The notes below the pieces were generated by a model that made no database searches, had not been told where the DNA came from, and was given only the letters and a program-made list of their open reading frames with translations. From contig NC_088915.1 of NCBI RefSeq assembly GCF_963576675.1, positions 1,183,001 through 1,247,000 on the forward strand: DNA of 64,000 nt, read 5' to 3'. Shown one piece after another: positions 21,655-32,705 of this stretch; position 1 is the first letter of the stretch, and every line of letters begins with the position of its first letter. A program made the position numbers and the translations under genes. The stretch is from Euphorbia lathyris. Taxonomy: Eukaryota; Streptophyta; Magnoliopsida; Malpighiales; Euphorbiaceae.

Positions 21655-24486
21655 ATGACTAAGTTGTCTTTCAACGTCTCCGGTGCCGGCCACCAAAAGT
21701 CCAGCTTCGATGAACCTTCACGAAACCCTTCTACACCAAGCAAGGGTAAAACTGGCCAAACTTCTGGCCAAGGGAAAGCTGTTAAGATCAGGACCTACTC
21801 CAAGGTCTTCGACAATGTACGAGAATGGAAGGTAGAACCCTCCAGATGGGTTTCGGAGCACTTTGTACAGAACGAACAGCCATTTGCTGAGTGGATTTCC
21901 AAGAACGAATGGCCTGGGCTGTTCTCGGTCAGGGATGAGACATATCCTGACCTAGTGAGGGAATTTTACCACAACCTCAAGGTTGCCAGTGACTCCGCCG
22001 ACTACCTGAGCACTGAAGTAAAAGGGAAAACCATCTTCATCAACCCTCTGTACATAGGAAATCTCCTCCAGCTCAAAACTGAGGGAGTAAGGCTGAGGAA
22101 GTCAAGAGATCAGGACAAAACTGACTACGTCCATACCTTCTGCAAACCTGAGGGTCACTCAGGAGAGATCTCAGCATCTTCGATGGGACAGCATCAGAAG
22201 ATGGCTCACTACCTGCTGAGCTACTTCATTTACCCAAAGATCAACTGCACTACATCAGCAACCAACTTTGAACAGTGCTTCATATGGCACATGCTGACGT
22301 ACACCCCCATCAACATGCCGGTTTTCTTAGTTGCTGGGTTCCTACGCAGCACGGGTACAATGAGGTTGGGATCAATCATCACCAGGATCCTCATCGACCA
22401 CAAGATTGACCTCGAAGGTGAGGAATCTTTCAGAGGAACCGAAATCACAGCTGCCTCGCTGAGGGCACTTAAATTTGGACAGCCCTTGAAGAAAGGAAAA
22501 GCTGCTGCTGCTGCTGGCCAAGCTGATCAGACTGAGGAAACTATTGCTGAGCCTAAGAAAGGGTGAAGAACTAAGGCCCCACTTTCTCGCAAGAGAAAAT
22601 CTGCTGAGGCACCTAATGTTGTGTCTCCAGCAAAGAGGCAGAGGTCAGCTGGAAAGTCAGCTGAGAAGAGAAGCAGGCAAGATGAGCCTGACACTGAGGA
22701 AGCTACTGAGCTACCTCAGAAGAAGCAGAAGTCTTCAACACTGGCACCTCTCGATGTCATGCCGATAGATTTTATTGTACCGGGTGATTCTCATTTCACT
22801 CAATGCCAAGGTGCTGATGCTGAGGAGCCTGAGGTCCAGTTAGATGACCACTTCATCTCCCAAGTTGAGGAAGAACTTGATGGAGATAATACTGAGGAGG
22901 AAGAAGAAGACGATGAAACCAGCGGTCAGGATGACGCTGAGGAGTCTGAAGAGTATGACAGCGAAATTGAAGCTGAGGACGCTAACACTGGGTTAGCTGG
23001 TGGAGCTGTGCAGACTGACACTGAGTTAGCTGCTGGAGTTGAGCAAGTTGATCAAGCTGACCAGACCCATACTGAGGAAAAGGAACCTACTCCTACTCAC
23101 TCCGAAGAACCTGCTCATCATACCACTCCACCACGTAGAAGGCGAAAGCTGGTTAAGGCCAGTGAGAAAATGGTCAGTGAACCCCCTGTGCAATCACCAT
23201 CTATTCCTGAACTTGTCCTCTCCAAGACAACAAAGGATCCTTCTACCGTCCAATTAAAATTTTTCAAACGGCCCTTAACTTCCTCTACTACAACGCCGTT
23301 GGAAAAACAAGCCTCTGTTTCTTCTCAATAGGAACATGCCGAGCATACCACTTCCACCACTTCAACAAGTCAGGTTGAACCAAGCACTGTCCATGCTGTT
23401 TCCTCAAGCATGGTGCTGACTCCTCATCCTTCTGCCGTCAGCACAGATAGTGTTCGGGTTATGACTTCCATCACCAACCTCTCTGCTGATCAATCAACCT
23501 TACCTCCAACTCAAGTGCAGATTGAGCCAAGTCATCCAGTCACTGACCAGGGTACTCCTTTCACTCCACTTTCTTCTGGTCATACTGATGTACATCGGGA
23601 TGCCACTGAGTCCGGGAAAAAGCTCATTGACTCAGTGCAAGCACTCATCCACGATCTTCAACATTCCGCTTCGCCTGCTGCTGGATCTTCGATTCCTGAG
23701 ACAACTCAGCTCTCCCAGGTCACTCTACTTCTCAACAAAGTCAAGGGACTCAAGGATCTGCTGAATGTAGTCTTGTCATTCCAAGCCCAGCAAGCTAAGC
23801 AGGATTCACTTACCAAGTTGGCAGAGATACAACTGTCAACAATTCAACATCTAAACTCTCTCCATCAGCAAGTTCAGAAGTTATCTGCTGTGAACACTGA
23901 CTACGCCACTTCCTCAGAACTCAAGATGCTTTTTGCTCAGCTTCATACTGAGCAACTTAAGACAAATGAGCAAATGGTGTCCTATAGTCAGTGCTCAGTC
24001 GAGCAAATCGGTGAGGACATCAGGCTACTTAGTCTCAACAAACAAGAGATGGATACTGACGCGTTGAAACAGAATGAGTTGCTATCTCTCGCACAGTAAT
24101 CCTTCAATCACATCCGTCATAATAATATCCAGCGTCATCATTATGACTCAGCTCTCTTAAAAACTTTCCACCAAGTCTTTGCTGGCCTCTCTGAAGCTCT
24201 CATCTGGCAAGCCAAAGCTCAAGCTTTCAGTGTAAATATGCTCAGTGCTGCTGATCTTCATATACCAGTAGAAGTATCAGCTGATGGAGTTGCCATTTTT
24301 TATGCCGTAAACGAAAGTGCTGACAAACTAAAAGAGCTTTCCCAAGAACTTTCTCGTGCTGTCTTAACCGATGCGTTCAAGCTCCCTGAAGTTGACAAAA
24401 CGGGGGAGAAAGCACAAGCTGCCAGAGCTCAGCATGAGCGACGTCAGTACGAGCGACGTCAGTCACAGGGCAAGAAAAAGAAATAG
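21655..24486 (+). pseudogene. SIRE accessory ORF (env position): plant transposon domain plus coiled coil
   Basis: Four open stretches share one frame from ATG 21655 to TAG 24484, broken only by TGA 22564, TAG 23329 and TAA 24095-24097, which implies an ancestral protein of about 940 residues. Residues about 55-245 match the putative plant transposon protein domain: NEQPFAEWISKNEWPGLF, YPDLVREFYHNLKVASDSAD, FCKPEGHSGEISASSMGQHQ. Then come a basic patch rich in KRKS, an acidic stretch with EEEEEDDE, a Ser/Thr/Pro-rich linker, and a Leu/Gln-rich coiled coil (about 23600-24100). No transmembrane segment or signal peptide is evident, so an envelope role is not supported. A fragment of a relative lies at 5743-7020. 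Confidence 0.82.
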
Positions 24487-25011
24487 ATAGGCTAGGTCTT
24501 AACATTTGTAATCTATGTTGTTTATTTCTTTTGACGTGTAACTGCTGACTTCTTTCAACTTATATATCATACTTACTTTTCTTATTCAAATACTGAGTTA
24601 TGATATATGCTAATAAGTACTGAGTTATTATGTATTTTCATTTATATCAGCTTTGTTTAACACTTACAATATTTGACTAAAAGATATGCTGATAACATGT
24701 TTGACATGAACCTATACACTTATGAAATATTCTGATAAGAACTCATTGAACAACAAATTACTCAGCGCGCTCTATATGTCTAAAAACTTCCGCCTAACAA
24801 TGAGTAAATAGAATATGTGATATAGCTGACCTATATCTGAAAACTGACCTTAGACTTACTCATTTAAATCCTTAAATGTCTTAAGAAAAACTAAGTCAGT
24901 AGCTCAACCCTTACGGGGGAGTTTGCTTAATTATACTAGGTCAACTATCATGGGGGAGCTCATACTGAGTTCCTTGCTGAACAGTTTTGCCAACATCAAA
25001 ATTGGGGAGTT
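24487..25011 (+). other. SIRE 3' untranslated region and polypurine tract
   Basis: AT-rich, with repeated ACTGAG/CTCAG motifs. It ends in AAAATTGGGGAGTT (about 24998-25011), the polypurine tract directly before the 3' LTR. An earlier GGGGGAG at about 24916 and another at about 24951 are similar. No gene is seen. Confidence 0.7.
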
Positions 25012-26334
25012 TGTTGAAACACCTTTCTACATAATTTTGATTTGACAAAATTGTTAAAATACATATTCTAAACACACTAAGTTTAAATGCTTTGATTTAT
25101 TCTACTAATGTGTTTGTTCAATGTTGAGTATAAATGTTATAAGTCATAAGGATTGGAAGGCCCAAGCCCAATACGGAAGCCAAGGCCCAAGTCAAACAAC
25201 TCAGTACACTCGGCCCGCGTATATCAAGACGTTGCCGTTTTGTTCAAAACGCAACTCAGCAATCGGAAGGATCTAGAAGACCTTCGGGAACAACTTCAAG
25301 ATGAAGCTGCTGAGTAGTCTCGACAAAGCGTACAAGACAGCAGCTGGAAAAGGAAAACTTCCAGACAAAGTGTTTCCTCTTTTGGCAAAGTTCAGACGAC
25401 ACAGTATGCTGTCCAGTTGACTTTACCATAAAAGGAGAGACCATCTGCTGTGCTGACCGAGGACAGAAGATACACAATTATGATTGGCCGAGAGCTCTGT
25501 GCAAGTCAGGATGACAACGACAAATAGCCGTTTCCCTCCAACGGTTATTTCGAAATTCGAAATGACCGAATGACTAGATGTCTCTATAAATAGTGCCATC
25601 ACAAGCTTCACAAGATACAGAACTTGATCAAGCCATTACGTTGACCAAATCTCTACAAGTTCTGCAAGCAAGAAGCAAAGCAAAATTCTTACACTACATT
25701 TTCATATCTATGTAAAAGTCTAGAGTGATTGTAAATCGTCTAAAGTGTCTTAGCACATCTTTGTATTAGGACAAAAACACTTATCATTTCTAGAGATAGA
25801 AAGGAGAGGCTGAGTACTCGGTTTTAAGTACTCAGCGGAGAGATTAGGATTGAGTAGAAGTATAGAGGAAGGTACTCTTGTCATACTCAATTGCTGATAT
25901 TGTAAAAGGTTTGAGGCTCTACTTTTAAAGAGCTCAGTAGAGGATTTGAAATCTCGGACGTGTTCCGGGGACAGGACGTAGGCTTAGAAGAAGCCGAACC
26001 TGGATAAATCTGCTGAGTGAAGTATTTCTAAACCTTTGACTCCTTGTTTATATTGCTTGCTGAAACAATTAAAACTGACCAAGTCAAGAGGTCAAGTTGA
26101 GTTGTGTGCATTAAAACGTAAGAGCTCAGGAATAGACTCTAAGTGCTATCTCCTGACTCAAGCTAAGAAACTGACCTAGTCACCTGTTGACTAAGCCAGT
26201 ATCTTGTTGTTTACTCAGCGCCGCTGTTCAAACCTTTTCTTTAGTAAAAGAAGTCTTCCTAAGTTTGGAAAAAGTTTAAATAGTTCCTAACCCCCCCTTT
26301 GGAACTATACTTGCAACTAAATAAGGGACCAACA
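25012..26334 (+). repeat. 3' LTR of SIRE
   Basis: 1323 bp, starting TGTTGAAACACC and ending ACCAACA, followed by ATAAG (26335-26339), the matching target duplication. It is co-linear with the 5' LTR without net indels. Confidence 0.95.
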
Positions 26335-26339
26335 ATAAG

Positions 26340-28092
26340 TCCGTAGAATCTGCACCTCTCTTGATCGCATAAATTCTAAGCCGAACCTCCTCATCTAAGT
26401 CCGGAAGAGACCAGCAGTTCCCCTGAAGGAAATCATCAACTAACTCCGTCCGCTCCCTACACTAGATAGCAGAAAGACCCATTTGGGTAGCCATAGGTGG
26501 TTCAATCCAATGATCAAACCAAAAGCTCAGCTTTGAGGTTAAGCCAATCCACCAGAAGCTATTCTCACGGATTATTGAATAAACTGACCTGATAGAGGAC
26601 CAGACAGTAGAGTTGAAAATCCAGTTCTTAGGGTTCCCCATTCTGTTGATGAATCTCGGTCTAAGGACACAGAAGCACAGAGAATCATCTTGAAGCAATC
26701 CCCAAGCGAGCTTGCCCATGGGAGCCTAGTTAAGGGAAACTAACTCTTTCACACCAAGACCTCCTTCTGTAGGTTTTTGGCAGCAGAGCTTCCAGGGAAC
26801 AGAAACCAACTTCCTATTACCAATAGAGCCAGTCCACACAAAATTTTGCATAGCGCGCCTTAAGCGAGAGAGTAAAGAAATAGGCCATTTATACACAATG
26901 AATGAATGCATGAAGCTACCGGTGATTACCGAATTCACTAGGGCAACCCTCCCACCCATAGAAAGACAGCTACCTTTCCATCTACTGAATTTTGCAATGA
27001 CCTTGTCCGCCATGCCTGAGAGAAGTCTGCTCTTTGGGGCACCAAAGAAGAGAGGGACCCCTAGATAGGAGAAGGGGAAATCACCTCTAGTAATTCGCAT
27101 GATATCAGCTAAGCGGCCTCCGCGTCTTGGAGAAATGGAAGGGCTTAGGAAGATATTCGATTTCTGCCAGTTCACTTTCTGACCAGATAAAGCGCCATAA
27201 GTTTCAAAGGTACTGCGGAGCCTATGGAGATTTTTACTGGATGCCCTGCAGAACATAAGAATGTCATCTGCATATAGGAGATGAGTAGGAAAGATCATGG
27301 AGTTCGAATAAATCATCGGATCCAAATGGACATTCTCCCTTCGAGAGGTGATCCACCGACTCAAAAAATCCTCTGCTAGCCCAAAAAGGATCGGAGCCAG
27401 CGGGTCCCCCTGTCTGACGCCCCTAGAACAACTAAAATATCCACTGACAGAGCCATTATTAATGATGGAAATTCTAGCTGCTGAAAGAATATTTAAGATC
27501 CAATCTCTAAACTGAAGAGAAAAGCCAAAGGCTTCCAAAACCGTAAGTAGGAAGTTCCAATCCAAGGTGTCAAATGCCTTTCTGATGTCTACTTTGATAG
27601 CCATATTCCCACCAAAGCAGCGCTTGCGAAGGGAATTTGTACCTTCCGAAGCTAAAGCGATACAGTGATGGATGCTCCTGCCAGGAATGAACCCAAATTG
27701 GTTAGTGGAAACTATCCGAGCCGCAACCATAGCCAGCTTGTCAGCCAGAATTTTAGCAATAATTTTATAGCTAAAATTATGGAAATCGGTCTGTATTGTT
27801 CAAGGGAAATGGCTCCCTCCACCTTTGGAATGAGAGTCATGATACTGGAGCAGATGCCAGGGATAATGCTACCAGAGAGGAAGAAGCTTCTGACCATACC
27901 GACCACATCCAAACCCACAATCTCCCAAAAAGTCTGAAAGAAGACCCCAGTGAAACCATCAGGACCCGGAGAGCTATTACCATCCATAGCAAACACAACC
28001 TTTTTCACCTCTAAATGATCCGGACAGCGGGTCAATTCTGCATTTTCAACGTCACTGACCATTGTAGGAATCATCTCATGAACAATACTCAA
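26340..28092 (-). pseudogene. LINE ORF2 reverse transcriptase region
   Basis: The non-LTR RT begins in one frame (GNSSPGPDGFTGVFFQTFWE, then LIPKVEGAISLEQYRPISI) and moves to another frame near 27715-27740. It continues STNQFGFIPGRSIHHCIALA, VDIRKAFDTLDW, CSRGVRQGDPLAPILF, the active site LLYADDILMF, and LGVPLFFGAPKS. Two further breaks follow at 26726 (stop) and 26462. The frame then runs on until it is cut by SIRE at 26339 and resumes at 14907. The RT would copy LINE RNA at the nicked target. Confidence 0.88.
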
Positions 28093-29310
28093 ACATTCAA
28101 TGTGGAGTCATTCTTAAAAAGAGATTCATAGAAGGATGCAATATGTGCACCAATGATATGAGAGTCCGTAACCACATTATTATCAATTCGCAAGGCGCAG
28201 ATCCCTGCAGAAGCCAAGCGAATTGTAGCCATTCTGTGAAAGAAAGTACTGTTGCGATCCCCACCTTTTAGCCAGCTTATACGGCACTTTTCTTTGAGAC
28301 AAGTCTCCTTCCTTCGTAAAAGATCATCCAGTTCGCCATGAAACTGTAATTCCCTTTGCTGAAGATTCTGCGAATGACCATGTTCAGTGATATCCCGCTG
28401 CACTTGCCCGAGCTTGCCCTCAATCAAGCTAATATCCTTATTAAAATCCCCAAACACCTCCCTGTTCCATTGACGAAGAATGGGGCGAAGCCTCTTAAGT
28501 TTGAAGCCAAGGAACTGCATCGGAGGAAGAGCCGAATGATCTACCGTCCAGAAATTCCTGATCAGCTCCCTAAGCCCAGCATGATGAGTCCACATCGCCT
28601 GGAATCTGAAGCGCGTGGGGCGCCGAGGCTCATTAGAGCATTTGAAAAGCAAAGGGCTATGATCCGAATGGTGCCTTGAAAAGGCAACACAGCTGTAACA
28701 ACCCCACAAATCTCCAAAGTCCGAAGAGAGCAGAACTCGATCAATACGGCTTTCGACTCTAGCCTGGCCAGATCGGCCATTAGACCATATAAAGAATGCG
28801 CCGCTGGCCTGACAATCCATCAAAGATCCTTCATCAATAAAATTCGCAAATTCCCTGCAAGGCCTAGCTCCCGGAGCCCTACCAGTTTTCTCATGAGCCC
28901 CCAGCACAGAGTTAAAATCACCAATAACAACCAATTGACCGGCCCTGGTATTCATTTCCTCAACAATGCTATCAAACACCATAACCCTGCGGTTAGCCCA
29001 GACACTACCATACACAGAACAGATATGCAGATCCAGATTCTGAAGATAGAGTAAAATGTATTGCTCATGAAGAGTTACAATAGAAGCAGACAAGAAACGG
29101 GAGGTAGCCATGACCCAGAGAGAGGGCAAACCCCTATTATTGACAGATATTAACGAAAAACCAAGCTGAGACCAGAAGTTCCGTGGAACTGCATCAAAGC
29201 TAACCATAGGTTCCGTCAGGCAGAGAATGTCAGGCTTATTCAAAGTTCATAAATTAAAAAGGAAGTTTTGGGTATCCCTGTTCAGAATCCCCCTGCAGTT
29301 CCAGTAGAGC
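28089..29310 (-). pseudogene. LINE ORF2 endonuclease region
   Basis: An AP-like endonuclease: LYWNCRGILNRDTQNF at the start, then CLTEPMV, VIGDFNSVLGAHEKTG, ESRIDRVLLS and SRHHSDHSPLLF, the standard motif order of L1 endonucleases. An in-frame TGA at about 29246-29248 separates the first motif from the rest, and no ATG start is visible for the long open part. It joins the RT through a frame change near 28090. It makes the target nick for reverse transcription. Confidence 0.85.
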
Positions 29311-29314
29311 ACAA

Positions 29315-30661
29315 TCATTTAAATCTTACCGGAGGTTTGCTGGCTCGTTTAGACTGAGCTGGTAAGTTCTCTGTATTAAGCATAATCCGTTCCCTGGGTT
29401 TCCTCTTGCTAACAGTGCTCCAGCTACTCTCCTCATCATCATCCAGGTCAGCCCAAGACTTGGTGTTAGAGGATACAGAGCCCTCAATGGCATCGGATCC
29501 CTGTACTTTTCCCTCATCACCCTGTAGCTGAGGCTTAGGACCCAATTTAGCAGATCCCTACGAAAGAGGTTCTGAATCTAGAGATATCTGAGCGATATCG
29601 GTGATGCCTGGGGAAGGCAGACGCTCATATTCCTCTAAGCATCTCTCTTGAATTTGCGGGCTCCCCTGCATCAAGGCCAACTCCCGCAGATCATCCGCTG
29701 CTTTCTCCGAGCTATTCTCCAAGACCCCCAAAATTCTGTTATGAACCTACTGAACTGGAACCACATCTCCTGCTCTTTGCGTTATGCTCTTTTTAGATGT
29801 TTTATCCTGCGTAGGGTCCTTCCGGGATTTATCAGCTTTCTTACTATCCGTGGGCTTGACGTTTTTACGACACTCATATGAAGAGTGCCCAATATTCGAG
29901 CATACCTTGCAGAAGCTCGGTAGCCTTTCGTAAGCAACATCAATCCATAATTGTTTTCCTGCTCGTTCAATACCGAGCTTTACCGGAAGATCAGAGCTGA
30001 GATCAACATCCGTAGTAGCCTTATCCAATCTTATCAGCCCTCCAATACCAGTAGCAATATCATCCAAGATTTGGGGGTCCCAATATTCCCATGGAAACGA
30101 GTACAAGTGCACCCAAACCTGTGCATTAGTTGATTTTTCAACAAACGGATCGAAGTCCGGAACCTATGGTTGTAATCGAAAAGTACCTGGTTTGACATTG
30201 ATAGTTCCCTTCCCAAGAACTTGATTCTTGGCCTCCTGAGACTTAAGCATGACATTAAAAAAGCCCCTTCCAATGGAGATCAATCTCCAATCCTCCTTCA
30301 ATCCCCAAATGGCCTGCAAGGATTCTTTGAGCTTCCTAACCTTCCATGGGGTGTCCCCTTTACTCAGAATCAGTCTTCCAATAAGCGAGAAAGAGCAGAG
30401 CAATGCCCTTCGATCATAAGCTTCCTGAGAGATTCGAACCGACCTCAGTCCTCCAACTTCAAAGACGATAGCGGAGGATTGCAGAATTGCAGTCACCGAG
30501 CTGGAGACCACCCGCGCATAAGAACGCCCTCCATCGCTTCCGCCAGAATTCGGTGCATTGACAGGAGGATTTGTGGCGAATCTCGCCTTTGGATTGAAGA
30601 GAACTCCAATACTGAAAAAGTTATCTAGGTAATTAGCAGTTGCCAGCGACTTCACAACCAT
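29315..30661 (-). pseudogene. LINE ORF1 (DUF4283 and CCHC zinc knuckle), three nonsense codons
   Basis: A single frame from ATG 30661 (MVVKSLATANYLDNF) to the stop at 29315, with in-frame TAG at 30164-30166, 29747-29749 and about 29557-29559. The N-terminal half fits DUF4283 (WKVRKLKESLQAIWGLKEDW, then GFFNVMLKSQEAKNQVLGKG). A zinc knuckle follows: CKVCSNIGHSSYEC. A charged tail ends KPPVRFK. ORF1 is the RNA-binding protein of plant L1 elements. The break at 30164 falls where Trp is expected. About 120 bp of 5' UTR lie to the right. Confidence 0.85.
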
Positions 30662-30781
30662 ATTCAGTGCAAACGGCGGTGAGAAAGAGCAGATCGGCGG
30701 AGGGCTAGGTCACAGCCATTGCTCCAAGAAATTACAACGTTATTCAAGAAACCATGTTTATCTGAAAATTCAATTCTAATT

Positions 30782-30795
30782 TTATTATCCTTAAT
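30782..30795. repeat. Right target-site duplication of the LINE
   Basis: TTATTATCCTTAAT, identical to 13622-13635. Confidence 0.85.
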
Positions 30796-31003
30796 ATATA
30801 TTAGATATATAATGAGATAATAATTAGGAATTCTATTCTGAATTGAATTCCTATTCGGTAACCTAATTCTATCTAACTAGGGATTAGATACAAGAGATTA
30901 TAAATACCCCTCCCCTAGTTATTTTCGAAATCCCCAAGAGAGCAAGCCCTAGTGAAGCCTACATTGAAATAGCACAAAAAAATAGGAAAACATTTATAAT
31001 CGA
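30796..31003. other. AT-rich flank with promoter-like TATAAATA
   Basis: Contains GATTATAAATACCCCTCC at about 30896, which looks like a TATA box with a C-rich downstream region, as in plant LTRs. No partner copy was found in the window. It may be a remnant of an LTR or part of the neighbouring gene's intron. Confidence 0.35.
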
Positions 31004-31330
31004 TTACCAGTTAGCAGCGGAAATGAAGCCTCGATTTCCAAGCTTGAAGGCAGAGAGCAACCGAAATGAACCTCTATTGCGGTTCATAAGCTTATGTGCC
31101 ACCGAGTCAACATCCTCGATGGAACGTTCCTGTTTCCGGTACCAGTTCTCGATGTTGATTTCTGACCCGCAATAAGGTCCCAAAATGCATGCTAACCAAT
31201 TTTTACAGACCAACGAAACCAGTCCTATCCTTTCTTCTATCGAGATTCGAGCGAGTATGAGTGCTAGTATTTCCGTATTTAGATCCTCCCACCGGGAAGA
31301 AGAAGATGAAGACCATTTGAACATTATCAA
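31004..31330 (-). CDS. F-box protein, first exon (FBW2/SKP2-like F-box-LRR type)
   Basis: A short minus-strand frame starts at ATG 31330 with a Ser run. It reads as an F-box: WEDLNTEILALILARISIEE, then LVSLVCKNWLACILGPYC, then a segment resembling the N-terminus of plant F-box/LRR proteins (FRLLSAFKLGNRGFISAANW). The stop follows a plausible donor (CTAACTG then GTAATC), so this is probably exon 1 of a spliced gene whose later exons are not in view. F-box proteins pick substrates for SCF ubiquitin ligases. Transposons crowd both sides, so it may be a displaced fragment. Confidence 0.6.
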   Translation of the reverse strand: MIMFKWSSSSSSRWEDLNTEILALILARISIEERIGLVSLVCKNWLACILGPYCGSEINIENWYRKQERSIEDVDSVAHKLMNRNRGSFRLLSAFKLGNRGFISAANW

Positions 31331-32147
31331 TGTTTTCTTTCTTCTGTAAATCCAGATTTGCCATTACAATTGAACCGTGCCGGAGCCAGGACCTAAACCT
31401 CGGAGGGGCTTCACCATGTAAGAAAAAAAATTAAAAGCTATTTAGCATATTTATAAAAATAAAAAAACATTACAAAATGAATACCTAACATGTGGCAATT
31501 TACCCCTTCTTGATGCCATATTCTAAAAAACATTACAAAATTCAATTCGATAAAAACCCCAAAAATTTAACATATTATCAATTCAATTTAATCAAAACAC
31601 GTAAATATCATATTTCAAATTAAAACCTCTTAACAAAATAGTTAAATATCACATTATCAATTCAATTTCATCATAACCTCTAAAATTTAACATATTATCA
31701 ATTTCATTAAAACCCCTAAACTAGATATTATAAGTTCAATTGAACCCTAAAAATATCACATTATCAATTCAATTCAATCAATTCAATTGGACCCTAAAAT
31801 CAAAAACCCTATCAATTCCATTGGAGACCCTAACTATCATAGTATCAATTAAATTTAATAGGTATCCCTAAAACAAAAAAAAAACCCTAAATAATTTAAA
31901 ACCTTACATTGAAGACTTAACTCTATATCTCTCTCCTTCTCCCTCTCTTCCTCAACAGGCGTCGCAGCAGCGGAAGTTCCTCTGTCCGCGATGGCATAGT
32001 TAGGCTTCTCTTCTTTCTTGTTTACTTCACAGCAAATTCTAATTTTATTTCTTTACATAGCAATTTGTATTTTTGAGAGAGAAGCCTGTCCCTTTTATAC
32101 ACGTATTACAATCCTCACAAGATGCCATTATAAAGATGCCTCCATAA
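31331..32147. repeat. AT-rich spacer with degenerate minisatellite
   Basis: From about 31540 to 31880, phrases like CATATTATCAATTCAATT followed by AAAACCCCTAAA recur at irregular 50-70 bp steps with much decay. At about 32003-32087, AGGCTTCTCT and AGAGAAGCCT form an inverted repeat. No gene is seen. Confidence 0.5.
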
Positions 32148-32705
32148 AAAACAAAACCATTCTACTTTATAATGGCATCTATGTCATTTTCATCTCTGCT
32201 CTAGGGTTTCCTTACACTTTTTTTTCTACTCGTCTCTTGTCATCTTACAATTCTCAGCCTCCTCAATCTAATTTTCACTTTCATCTTCGTTTTGGGAGAA
32301 ATTGATTCTTCCCTGATATACTACAGTTTATCACTTCAATATATGTTGACTTGGTTATTCTTGAAGTTTTGGTTCCTTAATTGATTCACTTGCAAAAAGC
32401 ACACAAGTTGAGTCCATGTTCGATTGACGAAATTCTAATGGGAAAATCGTGTAAATTTGATTAATTTGTCAACAAGCAGCTTGTTATTGTTGGAAGGCCA
32501 CCTATGTCTTTTTTTCATATTTCCTTTTTTCTTTTATTCTAATTGCATCTTGCAAATATTGTCTCCTTTGAGGTTTCTTTTTCTTAAGGTTTTGTTCCAT
32601 TAGATTTTGAGATGCAACACAATTTTCAAAACCTTTTTGTTATAATGACTAAATTAAATTAGTATATGTATTTTACCATGTTTAGTTAAATCAAAGATTG
32701 AGTAA
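32148..32705 (+). repeat. Left terminal inverted repeat
   Basis: Pairs with 37665-38215 in reverse complement, roughly 70-75 percent by eye with small indels. Near its outer edge ATGCCATTATAAAG (32122-32135) and CTTTATAATGGCAT (32165-32178) form a perfect 14-bp inverted repeat. Confidence 0.7.

Larger units (their letters stand above)
14908..26334 (+). mobile_element. SIRE/Maximus-like Ty1/Copia retrotransposon, full length, 11.4 kb
   Basis: Two 1323-bp LTRs with TG...CA ends, an initiator tRNA-Met primer-binding site, gag with CCHC knuckles, Copia-order pol (protease, integrase, RT, RNase H), a long accessory ORF after pol, a polypurine tract and a perfect 5-bp target duplication. By eye the LTRs differ at about 23 positions (about 1.7 percent), mostly transitions. 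Long LTRs plus an extra ORF downstream of pol are the signature of the SIRE lineage. All three ORF regions carry nonsense codons. Confidence 0.93.
13636..30781 (-). mobile_element. L1-type LINE, minus strand, interrupted by a SIRE element
   Basis: A T-rich run at the left end is the poly-A tail of a minus-strand element. A 14-bp direct repeat flanks it. Inside are ORF1 (DUF4283 plus CCHC knuckle) and ORF2 (endonuclease, RT, zf-RVT, RNase H) in the normal order. The unit is about 5.7 kb once the 11.4-kb SIRE insertion is subtracted, a typical full length. Several nonsense and frameshift changes show it is inactive. Confidence 0.9.

Noticed and set aside
29243..29245. Start codon for LINE endonuclease
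   Set aside because: The codon is TTG and endonuclease motifs lie upstream of it, so it is an artefact of the broken frame.
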